DNA from: Sphingomonas gellani
Lineage (GTDB): Bacteria > Pseudomonadota > Alphaproteobacteria > Sphingomonadales > Sphingomonadaceae
Reading direction: 5' to 3'
DNA: 64,000 bases
Assembly (NCBI RefSeq): GCF_900110035.1
Contig: NZ_FOCF01000002.1
Span: 450,210 to 514,209 of the forward strand
The notes under the pieces were generated by a model. That model made no database searches, was not told where the DNA came from, and worked only from the letters and a program-made list of their open reading frames with translations. Below, in pieces: positions 57,007-64,000 of the stretch. The position numbers and the translations under genes are program-made. The first letter of the stretch is position 1. Every line of letters starts with the position of its first letter.

Positions 57007-58260
57007 ATGGTGACTGTCGCCACGGGCGGCATATGGGTGATCTGCGCCATGGCCACGGCGGGCGTCGTCGCGCGACCGTTCCGTTGGCCCGAGGCCGTTT
57101 GGGCGCTCGGCGGCGCGATCCTGTTGCTGCTGCTCGGCCTGCTGCCCTTTGACTCGGCCATGTCGGCCGTCGGCCGGGGTACGGACGTCTACCTGTTCCT
57201 GATCGGCATGATGTTGCTGAGCGAGGTCGCGCGCGAACACGGTCTGTTCGACTGGGTGGCGGCGACCGCGGCGCTGCACGCGCGCGGGTCTTCGCCTCGA
57301 TTGTTCGCGCTGGTCTACGCCACGGGCATCGTCACCACGACATTCCTGTCCAACGATGCGACCGCCGTCGTGCTGACACCGGCAGTCTATGCGGCTGTGC
57401 GGAGGGCGAAGGCGGAACCGCTGCCGCTGCTCTTCGCCTGCGCCCTGATCGCAAACGCGGCCAGTTTCGTGCTGCCGATCTCCAATCCGGCGAACCTGGT
57501 TCTTTATGGCGGGCACATGCCGCCGCTCGGCCAATGGTTCGCGTCGTTCGCCCTTCCTTCCGCCGCCGCGATCGGGGTGACCTTTGTCGGGCTGCGCTGG
57601 GTGGAGCGGCATCGGATCGCCGGGTCGTGCGCCAGCCATGTGGAGCGAGAGCCCTTGTCGCGGGGCGGCCGGATCGCGCTGGCCGGGCTGGTCGCGACGG
57701 CGGCCCTGCTGCTGGGCGTGTCGGCGGCGGATATCGAGCTGGGACTCCCCACTGCCCTCGCCGGAATCGCGACCATGATGCTGGTGTCCGCATTGACGCG
57801 GACGTCGCCGCTTACTGCCATCAGATCCGTCTCGTGGAGCGTCCTACCCCTCGTTGCGGGCCTGTTCATGCTGGTCGCGGCGCTGGAGCAGACAGGCGTC
57901 GTGACCCGCATCGCCGATGCGCTGAGTGCCGCGTCGCGCGATCCGGAATGGGCATCCGCCGTCGCCGGCAGCGTGCTGGCGATCGCCTCCAACGCGGTCA
58001 ACAACCTGCCTGCGGGCCTGGTCGCCAGCCTGGCGGTCACACAGGCGCATCCGCCGCAGCTGGTGGTCGACGGTCTGTTGATCGGCGTCGACCTGGGTCC
58101 AAATCTGTCGATTACCGGCAGCTTGGCGACCATCCTCTGGTTGCAGGCGATCCGACGCGAGGGCGAGGATGTCGGCTTCTGGGACTTTCTCAAAGTGGGG
58201 GCGGTGACGATGCCGCCCGCGCTTATCGCCGCGCTGGGTGCGCGGCTCCTTGTCGGCTGA
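57007..58260 (+). CDS. ArsB/NhaD-type ion transporter permease
   Basis: The 417-residue protein has about eleven transmembrane segments. It carries the IT-superfamily landmarks TTTFLSNDATAVVLTPAVYA in the first half and ASNAVNNLPAGLVASLAVTQ in the second, which match ArsB-type permeases and related SLC13-like carriers. It may export arsenite or move another anion or sodium. No arsR, arsC or arsA is adjacent, so arsenic transport is not secured. The ATG at 57007 follows GGGGAAGG. The MFS gene of the sugar operon starts 14 bp downstream, so this permease may be co-transcribed with it. Confidence 0.8.
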   Translation: MVTVATGGIWVICAMATAGVVARPFRWPEAVWALGGAILLLLLGLLPFDSAMSAVGRGTDVYLFLIGMMLLSEVAREHGLFDWVAATAALHARGSSPRLFALVYATGIVTTTFLSNDATAVVLTPAVYAAVRRAKAEPLPLLFACALIANAASFVLPISNPANLVLYGGHMPPLGQWFASFALPSAAAIGVTFVGLRWVERHRIAGSCASHVEREPLSRGGRIALAGLVATAALLLGVSAADIELGLPTALAGIATMMLVSALTRTSPLTAIRSVSWSVLPLVAGLFMLVAALEQTGVVTRIADALSAASRDPEWASAVAGSVLAIASNAVNNLPAGLVASLAVTQAHPPQLVVDGLLIGVDLGPNLSITGSLATILWLQAIRREGEDVGFWDFLKVGAVTMPPALIAALGARLLVG

Positions 58261-58274
58261 AAAGGACTGTGACG

Positions 58275-59522
58275 ATGGCGACCGCTGCGATCCCGTTCGA
58301 GCATGCCCCGAAAAAGGGTCCGGAACCCGGCCGCGTGCTGGATACACTGAACTTCTTCCTGGCTGATGTCCGCGACGGCTTGGGACCGTATCTCGCCATC
58401 TATCTGATCGCGGTGCGGGGACCGTCGCATGGGTGGAACGAGGCCACGGTCGGCACCATACTGACCATCGCCGGCATCGTCGGTCTGCTGTGTCAGACGC
58501 CGGCAGGGTCCTTGATCGATCGCATCACCAACAAGCCGCGCATGGTCATGGCCGCCGCGCTGCTGGTCACGCTGAGCAGCGTGTCGCTGCCGCTGGTTTC
58601 CGGCTTCGCCATGGTCGCGATCACGCAGTCGGTCGCCGCGGCGGCCGGTGCCGTGTTCGCGCCGGCGATCTCCGCGACCACGCTGGGGCTTGTGGGGCAG
58701 AAGGCATTCGCCAAACGGGTCGGGCGCAACGAGGCGTTCAACCATGCCGGCAACGCCGTCTCCGCCGCCTTGGCGGGGGCGCTCGCGTGGAAGTTCGGAC
58801 CGGTCGTGGTGTTCTGGCTGATGGCCGCGTTGACCGTGGCGAGCATCGTCACCGTGTCTCGCATCCGCAACGACGATATCGACAACGATGTCGCGCGCGG
58901 GCTGGACTGTGCACCGGAGGACGGGTGCGAACAGCCGAGCGCCTGGCGATGCCTGGTGGAGAACCGGCCGCTGCTGGTGTTCGCGGTGATCGCCTTCACC
59001 TTCCACCTCGCCAATGCCGCCATGCTGACCTCGGTCGGGCAGTTGCTCGCCAAGACGGTGGGCAAGGATCAGGCGACGTCGATGATGGCGGCGTGCATCG
59101 TCGCGGGCCAGCTGGTCATGGTGCCGGTCGCGGCACTGGTCGGTCGCAACGCCGATCGCTGGGGCACGAAGCCGATCTTCTTGGTCGGCTTCGGCTTCCT
59201 GGCCGCTCGGGGCGCTCTCTACACCTTGTCGAACGACCCGTGGTGGCTGGTCGGGGTGCAGGCGCTGGACGGGGTGGGCGCAGGCATATTCGGCGCGCTG
59301 TTCCCCGTGGTCATCGCCGACCTGACTCATGGCTCTGGCCGCTTCAACGTCAGTCAGGGAGCGGTCGCGACGGTGCAGGGGCTGGGCGCGGCCCTGTCCG
59401 CCAGCCTGAGTGGCGCGATCATCGTCGCGGCGGGCTACGACGTCAGCTTCCTGACGCTCGCCGCCATCGCTGCCCTCGGCTTCGTATTGTACTTCGCCAT
59501 GATGCCGGAGACCAAGCGCTGA
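58275..59522 (+). CDS. MFS transporter
   Basis: The 415-residue protein has twelve predicted transmembrane helices with an N-terminal segment VRDGLGPYLAIYLIAVRG and the loop 2-3 motif GSLIDRITNKPRMV, corresponding to the MFS GxxxDRxxR signature. A second copy in the other half reads GRNADRWGTKPIF. The DVRDGLGP start is typical of a subgroup found next to sugar-acid catabolic genes in proteobacteria. It probably imports a pentose or aldonate for the enzymes encoded downstream, but efflux is not excluded. It is 153 bp upstream of the dehydratase gene. Confidence 0.85.
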   Translation: MATAAIPFEHAPKKGPEPGRVLDTLNFFLADVRDGLGPYLAIYLIAVRGPSHGWNEATVGTILTIAGIVGLLCQTPAGSLIDRITNKPRMVMAAALLVTLSSVSLPLVSGFAMVAITQSVAAAAGAVFAPAISATTLGLVGQKAFAKRVGRNEAFNHAGNAVSAALAGALAWKFGPVVVFWLMAALTVASIVTVSRIRNDDIDNDVARGLDCAPEDGCEQPSAWRCLVENRPLLVFAVIAFTFHLANAAMLTSVGQLLAKTVGKDQATSMMAACIVAGQLVMVPVAALVGRNADRWGTKPIFLVGFGFLAARGALYTLSNDPWWLVGVQALDGVGAGIFGALFPVVIADLTHGSGRFNVSQGAVATVQGLGAALSASLSGAIIVAAGYDVSFLTLAAIAALGFVLYFAMMPETKR

Positions 59523-59675
59523 GTTGTTGTAAGTCGGATCAATTGTATGATTATTCGTTGGCTTGCGCCCCACGGGGCTGTACACGTGCCGCGAGCCGGT
59601 TGAGCCGCGGAGGGTGCGTCGGCGGGTATGGGAGAGCGAAATGCGGCAGGATGCTGGGTCGGGAGTGGGTGTCGC
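59523..59675 (+). promoter_or_regulatory. Likely promoter/operator region of the sugar-acid genes
   Basis: This 153-bp gap contains an A+T-rich stretch with TTGTAA and TTGTATGATTA (near 59527-59555). The second element resembles half of a GntR/FadR-type operator (TTGTATGAT). No regulator gene is adjacent. The assignment is weak. Confidence 0.3.
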
Positions 59676-61478
59676 ATGAGCCAGGAGACGCAAGCCGTGC
59701 AGACGCGCCGCAGCCGCGCATGGTTCAACAATCCCGACAACGCCGACATGACGGCGCTGTATGTCGAACGTTACCTGAACTTCGGCCTCAGCCTTGAGGA
59801 AATTCAGGGCGGCCGGCCCATCATCGGCATCGCTCAGTCCGGCAGCGACCTGGTGCCGTGCAACCGCCATCACCTGGTCTTGGCCGAGCGGGTAAAGGCC
59901 GGCATCATCGAGGCCGGCGGCATCCCGCTGGAGTTCCCGACCCATCCGCTTCAGGAAACCGGCAAGCGGCCGACGGCGGGGCTGGACCGCAACCTGGCCT
60001 ATCTGGGTCTGGTGGAGGTGCTATACGGCTATCCGCTCGACGGCGTGGTGCTGACCATCGGCTGCGACAAGACGACTCCGGCCGCGCTGATGGCAGCGGC
60101 GACGGTGAACATCCCGGCGATCGCGCTGTCGGTCGGCCCCATGCTGAACGGCTGGTACAAGGGGGAGCGGACCGGGTCCGGCACCATCGTGTGGCGCGCG
60201 CGTCAGATGCTGGCGGCGGGCGAGATCGATTATGCCGGGTTCGTGAAGCTGGTGGCGAGTTCCGCGCCGTCGACCGGCTATTGCAACACCATGGGCACCG
60301 CGACCACGATGAACTCGCTGGCCGAGGCGCTGGGCATGTCGCTGCCCGGATCGGCGGCGATCCCCGCGCCGTATCGCGACCGGCAGGAGGTGGCGTGGGA
60401 AACCGGCCGCCGCATCGTCGAGATGGTGGAGGCCGACCGCAAGCCGTCCGATGTGCTGACCCGATCCGCGTTCCTGAACGCGATCCGCGTCAACTCCGCG
60501 ATCGGCGGATCGACCAACGCGCCGATCCACCTGAACGCCATCGCGCGGCACGTCGGGGTCGAACTCGGCCTGTCCGATTGGGAGGAGCATGGCGCGGACG
60601 TGCCGCTGCTCGTCAACCTGCAGCCGGCGGGCGAGTATCTGGGCGAGGATTACTACCGCGCTGGCGGCGTGCCCGCGGTGATGGGCGAGTTGCACCGGGC
60701 GGGTCTGCTCCACGGCGATGCGCTTACCGTCAACGGCCGCACGGTGGCGGAGAATATCGGCGACGCGCAAATCGAGGACGAAAAGGTGATCCGCCCCTTC
60801 GACCGGCCGTTGAAGGAAGCGGCTGGGCTGACCGTCCTGTCGGGCAATCTGTTCGACGGCGCGGTCATGAAGCTGTCGGTGATCTCCGACGAGTTCCGCG
60901 AACGGTACCTGTCCGACCCGGCCTCTCCCGGTGCGTTCGAGGCGAAGGTGGTCGTGTTCGACGGGCCCGAGGATTATCACCATCGGATCGACGATCCGGA
61001 ACTCGGCATCGACGATCGCACCATCCTGGTGATCCGCGGCGCCGGTCCGGTCGGCTATCCAGGTGGCGCGGAGGTGGTCAACATGCGCCCGCCCGCCGCG
61101 CTGATCCGGTCGGGCGTGCACGCGCTGCCATGCATCGGCGATGGTCGCCAGTCGGGTACGTCGGGCAGTCCCTCGATCCTCAACGCCAGCCCGGAGGCCG
61201 CGGTCGGCGGAGGCTTGGCGCTGCTGCGCACGGGTGATCGTGTGCGCGTGGATCTGAACAGCCGCCGGGTGGACATGCTGGTGGAGGCGGACGAGATCGA
61301 GCGGCGGAGCGGCGAACTGCGCATCATCGAGGGCGAACTCTATCCCACGTCGCAGACCCCCTGGCAGGAGATCCAGCGTTCGATCGTCGGCCAGTTCGAT
61401 ACCGGCGCGGTGCTGGAGCCGGCGGTGAAGTACCAGCGTATCGCGCAGACCCGCGGCCTGCCGCGCGACAGCCATTGA
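59676..61478 (+). CDS. IlvD/Edd-family aldonate dehydratase (xylonate/arabonate type)
   Basis: The 600-residue protein follows pentonate dehydratases such as Caulobacter XylD along its whole length: [72 protein letters not shown], and the C-terminal [20 protein letters not shown]. Three Cys (in PCNRHH, GCDKTTP and YCNTMG) fit the [2Fe-2S] cluster ligands. It should convert a pentonate to a 2-keto-3-deoxypentonate. Downstream lactonase and dehydrogenase complete the upper non-phosphorylative route. Xylonate, arabonate or galactonate cannot be told apart by eye. Confidence 0.9.
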   Translation: MSQETQAVQTRRSRAWFNNPDNADMTALYVERYLNFGLSLEEIQGGRPIIGIAQSGSDLVPCNRHHLVLAERVKAGIIEAGGIPLEFPTHPLQETGKRPTAGLDRNLAYLGLVEVLYGYPLDGVVLTIGCDKTTPAALMAAATVNIPAIALSVGPMLNGWYKGERTGSGTIVWRARQMLAAGEIDYAGFVKLVASSAPSTGYCNTMGTATTMNSLAEALGMSLPGSAAIPAPYRDRQEVAWETGRRIVEMVEADRKPSDVLTRSAFLNAIRVNSAIGGSTNAPIHLNAIARHVGVELGLSDWEEHGADVPLLVNLQPAGEYLGEDYYRAGGVPAVMGELHRAGLLHGDALTVNGRTVAENIGDAQIEDEKVIRPFDRPLKEAAGLTVLSGNLFDGAVMKLSVISDEFRERYLSDPASPGAFEAKVVVFDGPEDYHHRIDDPELGIDDRTILVIRGAGPVGYPGGAEVVNMRPPAALIRSGVHALPCIGDGRQSGTSGSPSILNASPEAAVGGGLALLRTGDRVRVDLNSRRVDMLVEADEIERRSGELRIIEGELYPTSQTPWQEIQRSIVGQFDTGAVLEPAVKYQRIAQTRGLPRDSH

Positions 61479-62335
61479 TGGGCGATGTCCGCGCCATCGT
61501 GCGTGATCGTCGCGATCGGTTGGGCGAGGGGTTGCTGTGGTCGTCGCGACAGAACGCCGTGTTCTGGGTCGATATCCTTGGCCGCCGTCTCAATCGCCTG
61601 TCGCTCGACTCCGGTGATGTCGACGGCTGGGACATGCCCGACGTGATCGGCTGGGTGATCGAGCGGGAAGCGGGAGAGGGGCTGATCGCCGGCATCGGCC
61701 GCAGCTTCGCGCGCCTGTCGCTGGACCCCGTCACCGTGGACGTCATCGTCGCGCCTGAGGCGACGATCGAGGGCAATCGCTTCAACGATGCCAAGGCGGA
61801 CGCGGCCGGGCGCATCTGGGCCGGGTCGATGCCGTTCAACTGCGACGTGCCCACGGGCAGCTTCTACCGGCTCGACCCGGACGGCACGGCGACGCAGGTC
61901 GATTCAGGCTATACCATCGCGAACGGGCCCGCGATGCCGCCGAGCGGCGATTTCCTGCTGCACACCGACACTGCGCGAGACACCATCTACCGCTATCCGG
62001 TCCATGATGACGGCTCGTTGGGCGAGAGGCGCGCCTTTATCGAATTCGAGGAGGGCTGGGGTAGCCCAGACGGCATGACCTTTGACGCAGAGGGTGGCTT
62101 GTGGGTCGCGTGCTGGGGCGCATCGTGCGTCACCCGCTTCGATCCGGAGGGCCGACTGGACCGGCGTATCGCCTTGCCGGCGAGCCAGATCACCAACTGC
62201 ACCTTTGCCGGCGAACGGCTGGACCGGATGTTCGTCACATCTGCGTCCGATGGGGTGGACGAGGCGCAGGGCGGATGCCTGTTCGAGGTGGACCCGGGTT
62301 GCCGCGGGCTGGCGCCGCACCGCTACGCCGGCTGA
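61478..62335 (+). CDS. SMP-30/gluconolaconase-type sugar lactonase
   Basis: The 285-residue beta-propeller protein has the SMP-30 landmarks: LGEGLLWSSRQNAVFWVDIL with metal-binding Glu, EGNRFNDAKADAAGRIWAGS with Asn/Asp ligands, YTIANGPAMPPSGDFLLHTD and WGSPDGMTFDAEGGLWVACW. It opens the aldonolactone made by the sugar 1-dehydrogenase. Its ATG overlaps the dehydratase stop by 1 bp (TGATG), so translation is coupled. Confidence 0.92.
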   Translation: MGDVRAIVRDRRDRLGEGLLWSSRQNAVFWVDILGRRLNRLSLDSGDVDGWDMPDVIGWVIEREAGEGLIAGIGRSFARLSLDPVTVDVIVAPEATIEGNRFNDAKADAAGRIWAGSMPFNCDVPTGSFYRLDPDGTATQVDSGYTIANGPAMPPSGDFLLHTDTARDTIYRYPVHDDGSLGERRAFIEFEEGWGSPDGMTFDAEGGLWVACWGASCVTRFDPEGRLDRRIALPASQITNCTFAGERLDRMFVTSASDGVDEAQGGCLFEVDPGCRGLAPHRYAG

Positions 62336-62365
62336 GCCGGACACAAGACAAGACATGGAGAGGAC

Positions 62366-63292
62366 ATGATGGCCATACCGATCGCGATCGTCGGCGTCGG
62401 AAAGATCGCGCGCGACCAGCACCTGCCGACTCTCGCGGCAAGCAATCGATGGCGGCTGGCCGGCGTGGTATCGCGGCACGCCGACGACCTGGACGTGTCC
62501 GCGCATCCGACGCTGACCGCGCTGAAGGCGGCGGTGCCTGAACTGGCGGCTGTGTCGATCTGCACGCCGCCGATCGGCCGCACCGACGTGATCCGCGAGG
62601 CGCTGGAACTTGGCCTCGACGTCATGGTAGAAAAGCCCCCCGCCGCGACGATCAGCGAGGCGGAGCGGTTTGCGTCGCTGGCGCGGGACGCGGGGCGTAG
62701 CCTGTTCCTGACCTGGCACTCGCGCGAGGCGAGCGGTGTCGCTCCGCTCAGCGCCTGGCTGAATGGTCGGACGATCAACCGCGTCGCGATCGAGTGGATG
62801 GAGGACGTGCGCGTCTGGCATCCGGGGCAGGAATGGATCTGGGAGCCGGGGATCGGCGTCTTCGATCCCGGCATCAACGCGCTGTCGATCCTGACCCGTT
62901 TGCTCGGACCAGTTTCGATGACCGGCGCGACGTTGCGCTTTCCGGCCAACAAGGCGTCGCCGATCGCGGCCAGCCTGGCCATGGAAGGCGGTGCGGGCGA
63001 GCTGGTGTCGGCGGAGTTCTCCTTCGACCAGCGCGGTCCGCAGACCTGGACCATGACGCTGGACACTGATGGTGGCCAAGCCACGCTGCTGGACGGCGGC
63101 GGTCGGCTGGAGATCAACGGCAGTCCTGTCGATGTGCCCGAGGGCACGGAATATGGTCGGTTGTACGATCGGTTCGCGGAACTGGTCGGCAAGGGTGAGA
63201 TCGATGCGGACCTGGCGCCGTTCCGCCTTGTCACTGATGCCTTCCTGATCGGCCGGCGGGAGCAGGTCGACGCGTTCTCGTGGTCCGACTGA
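62366..63292 (+). CDS. Gfo/Idh/MocA sugar 1-dehydrogenase (L-arabinose/D-galactose type)
   Basis: The 308-residue protein has a Rossmann start IPIAIVGVGKIARDQHLPTL, the EKPPAATISEAE block carrying the family Lys, LFLTWHSREASGVAP and VWHPGQEWIWEPGIGVFDPG. These follow L-arabinose 1-dehydrogenase of Azospirillum and D-galactose 1-dehydrogenases closely. It oxidises the aldose to the lactone with NAD(P)+. A GGAGAGG site precedes the ATG. With the lactonase and dehydratase it makes the first three steps of a Weimberg/Dahms-like pathway; later steps are not in this window. Confidence 0.9.
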   Translation: MMAIPIAIVGVGKIARDQHLPTLAASNRWRLAGVVSRHADDLDVSAHPTLTALKAAVPELAAVSICTPPIGRTDVIREALELGLDVMVEKPPAATISEAERFASLARDAGRSLFLTWHSREASGVAPLSAWLNGRTINRVAIEWMEDVRVWHPGQEWIWEPGIGVFDPGINALSILTRLLGPVSMTGATLRFPANKASPIAASLAMEGGAGELVSAEFSFDQRGPQTWTMTLDTDGGQATLLDGGGRLEINGSPVDVPEGTEYGRLYDRFAELVGKGEIDADLAPFRLVTDAFLIGRREQVDAFSWSD

Positions 63293-63303
63293 TCCAGGCT
63301 GCC

Positions 63304-63392
63304 TAGCGCCTGAGGGCTGGCGCTAAGGGGAACTACGCATGGCCGCGCCCTGAAGGCGGGGCCTAGGACCCACCTCCTGACGGGGTGGGTCC
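63304..63392 (+). repeat. Three consecutive hairpins upstream of hemA
   Basis: Stem 1 is TAGCGCC/GGCGCTA (63304-63325) and probably terminates the sugar operon. Stem 2 pairs GGCC-G-CGCC with GGCG-G-GGCC (63341-63363, one mismatch). Stem 3 is GGACCCACC/GGTGGGTCC (63366-63392) and ends 4 bp before the hemA start codon, so it covers the place where the ribosome-binding site should be. Confidence 0.6.
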
Positions 63393-63396
63393 AACC

Positions 63397-64000
63397 ATGC
63401 ACTACCAAACGCTTTTTCAGGACGCGGTCGACCGGCTGCACGCCGAGGGTCGGTATCGCGTGTTCATCGACATCCTGCGCAACAAGGGGATGTTCCCGAA
63501 CGCGCGGTGCTTTGCGGGGCATAACGGGCCCAAGCCGATCACGGTGTGGTGTTCCAACGACTATCTGGCGATGGGACAGCATCCCAAGGTGATCGCCGCG
63601 ATGGAGGAAGCGCTGCACGATGTCGGCGCAGGGTCGGGCGGCACGCGCAACATCGGCGGCAACACGCATTACCATATCGACCTGGAAGGCGAGCTGGCCG
63701 ACCTGCACGGCAAGGAAGGCGCGCTGCTGTTCACCAGCGGCTATGTGTCGAACGAGGCGACACTGTCGACGCTGGCGCGGGTGCTGCCGGGGTGCATCAT
63801 CTTTTCGGACGAGCTGAACCACGCCTCGATGATCGCAGGGATCCGCAACTCGGGCTGCGAGAAGCGGGTGTTCCGGCACAACGACCTGGACCATCTGGAG
63901 GAACTGCTCAGCGCGGCCGATCCGGCGGCGCCCAAGCTGATCGCGTTCGAGAGCGTGTATTCGATGGACGGCGACATCGCGCCGATCGCGGCGATCTGCG
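63397..64000 (+). CDS. hemA: 5-Aminolevulinate synthase, N-terminal part (runs off the window)
   Basis: The 201 visible codons encode the N-terminal half of a PLP-dependent alpha-oxoamine synthase. RLHAEGRYRVFIDILRNKG, VWCSNDYLAMGQHPKVIAAM, AGSGGTRNIGGNTHYHIDLE and AFESVYSMDGD match ALAS rather than serine palmitoyltransferase, which also occurs in sphingomonads. The enzyme joins glycine and succinyl-CoA, the C4 route to heme typical of alphaproteobacteria. The catalytic lysine lies beyond the window. No clear Shine-Dalgarno sequence stands free before the ATG; a hairpin occupies that place. Confidence 0.93.
   Translation, partial: MHYQTLFQDAVDRLHAEGRYRVFIDILRNKGMFPNARCFAGHNGPKPITVWCSNDYLAMGQHPKVIAAMEEALHDVGAGSGGTRNIGGNTHYHIDLEGELADLHGKEGALLFTSGYVSNEATLSTLARVLPGCIIFSDELNHASMIAGIRNSGCEKRVFRHNDLDHLEELLSAADPAAPKLIAFESVYSMDGDIAPIAAIC

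Noticed and set aside
57007..58260. Arsenic resistance operon
   Set aside because: Only an ArsB-like permease is present; there is no arsR, arsC, arsA or arsH, so the specific claim is not supported.
57504..59945. Minus-strand open frame of more than 800 codons
   Set aside because: It lies opposite the permease, MFS transporter and part of the dehydratase, all of which show strong family motifs; the antisense product has none.
63397..64000. Serine palmitoyltransferase, expected in sphingolipid-making sphingomonads
   Set aside because: The N-terminal motifs and the AGSGGTRNI block fit 5-aminolevulinate synthase instead.

Overview
The window is G+C-rich DNA from an alphaproteobacterium, most likely a sphingomonad (Sphingomonas or a close relative). 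The lineage markers are a circularly permuted (two-piece) tmRNA whose tag reads ANDNEALAIAA, CpdR, a TrcR-type (DUF1013) cell-cycle regulator, DUF1192, a C4-type 5-aminolevulinate synthase, an NDUFS4-like complex I accessory subunit, and an alphaproteobacterial LexA box (GAAC-N7-GAAC) in front of uvrA. Most of the window is chromosomal housekeeping sequence with tight ATGA/GTGA gene overlaps. A few segments look acquired or decaying.

Layout. 1-8.3 kb: truncated exported protein, chorismate mutase, long-chain polyprenyl diphosphate synthase, SIMPL protein, His-rich zinc exporter (CDF), a soluble PAS hybrid histidine kinase, and small secreted or unknown proteins. 8.4-17.3 kb: HrpB helicase, complex I subunit, Nudix hydrolase, MscL, Rrf2 regulator, permuted tmRNA, XRE regulator plus membrane partner, a BLUF blue-light sensor divergent from a heme oxygenase, and a broken GNAT acetyltransferase. 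17.4-22.4 kb: SOS-controlled uvrA, then a low-G+C patch with a DUF4238 gene, a decayed BrnT/BrnA remnant and an intact RelE/ParE-type toxin-antitoxin pair. 22.5-26.5 kb: a lineage-restricted operon with a 737-residue HTH/acidic/tandem-repeat protein, followed by DUF3597, a glycine-zipper lipoprotein and a membrane-anchored protein.

26.5-33.7 kb: a compact inositol operon (CDP-alcohol phosphotransferase, inositol-1-phosphate synthase, inositol-1-phosphate cytidylyltransferase-like protein) beside a GDSL esterase; a DHH exonuclease-like gene overlapping a UV-damage endonuclease; and a SleB hydrolase. 33.7-39.5 kb: two dense minus-strand runs, xseB-ispA-coaD and ppi-queA-(EF-hand)-tgt, which carry queuosine synthesis, CoA and isoprenoid genes. 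39.5-48.3 kb: 7TM diguanylate cyclase, ClpA, DUF1192, quinone oxidoreductase, Cys-rich copper-storage-type protein, TrcR and a DEAD-box RNA helicase.

48.3-64 kb: FAD-linked dehydrogenase, SapC, a candidate small RNA with an anti-Shine-Dalgarno-like linker and a strong terminator, N-formylglutamate amidohydrolase divergent from cpdR, tRNA-Val(GAC), a badly broken D-cysteine desulfhydrase, an OmpR-type two-component system divergent from an OB-fold protein, an ArsB-like permease, and an operon for non-phosphorylative pentose oxidation (MFS transporter, IlvD/Edd aldonate dehydratase, lactonase, sugar 1-dehydrogenase). The window ends inside hemA. ClpA and CpdR lie about 9 kb apart and belong to the same proteolysis network, which tmRNA tagging also feeds. 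The most unusual items are the stand-alone CDP-inositol gene set, the UvsE/DHH pair, the candidate sRNA and the repeat-protein operon.
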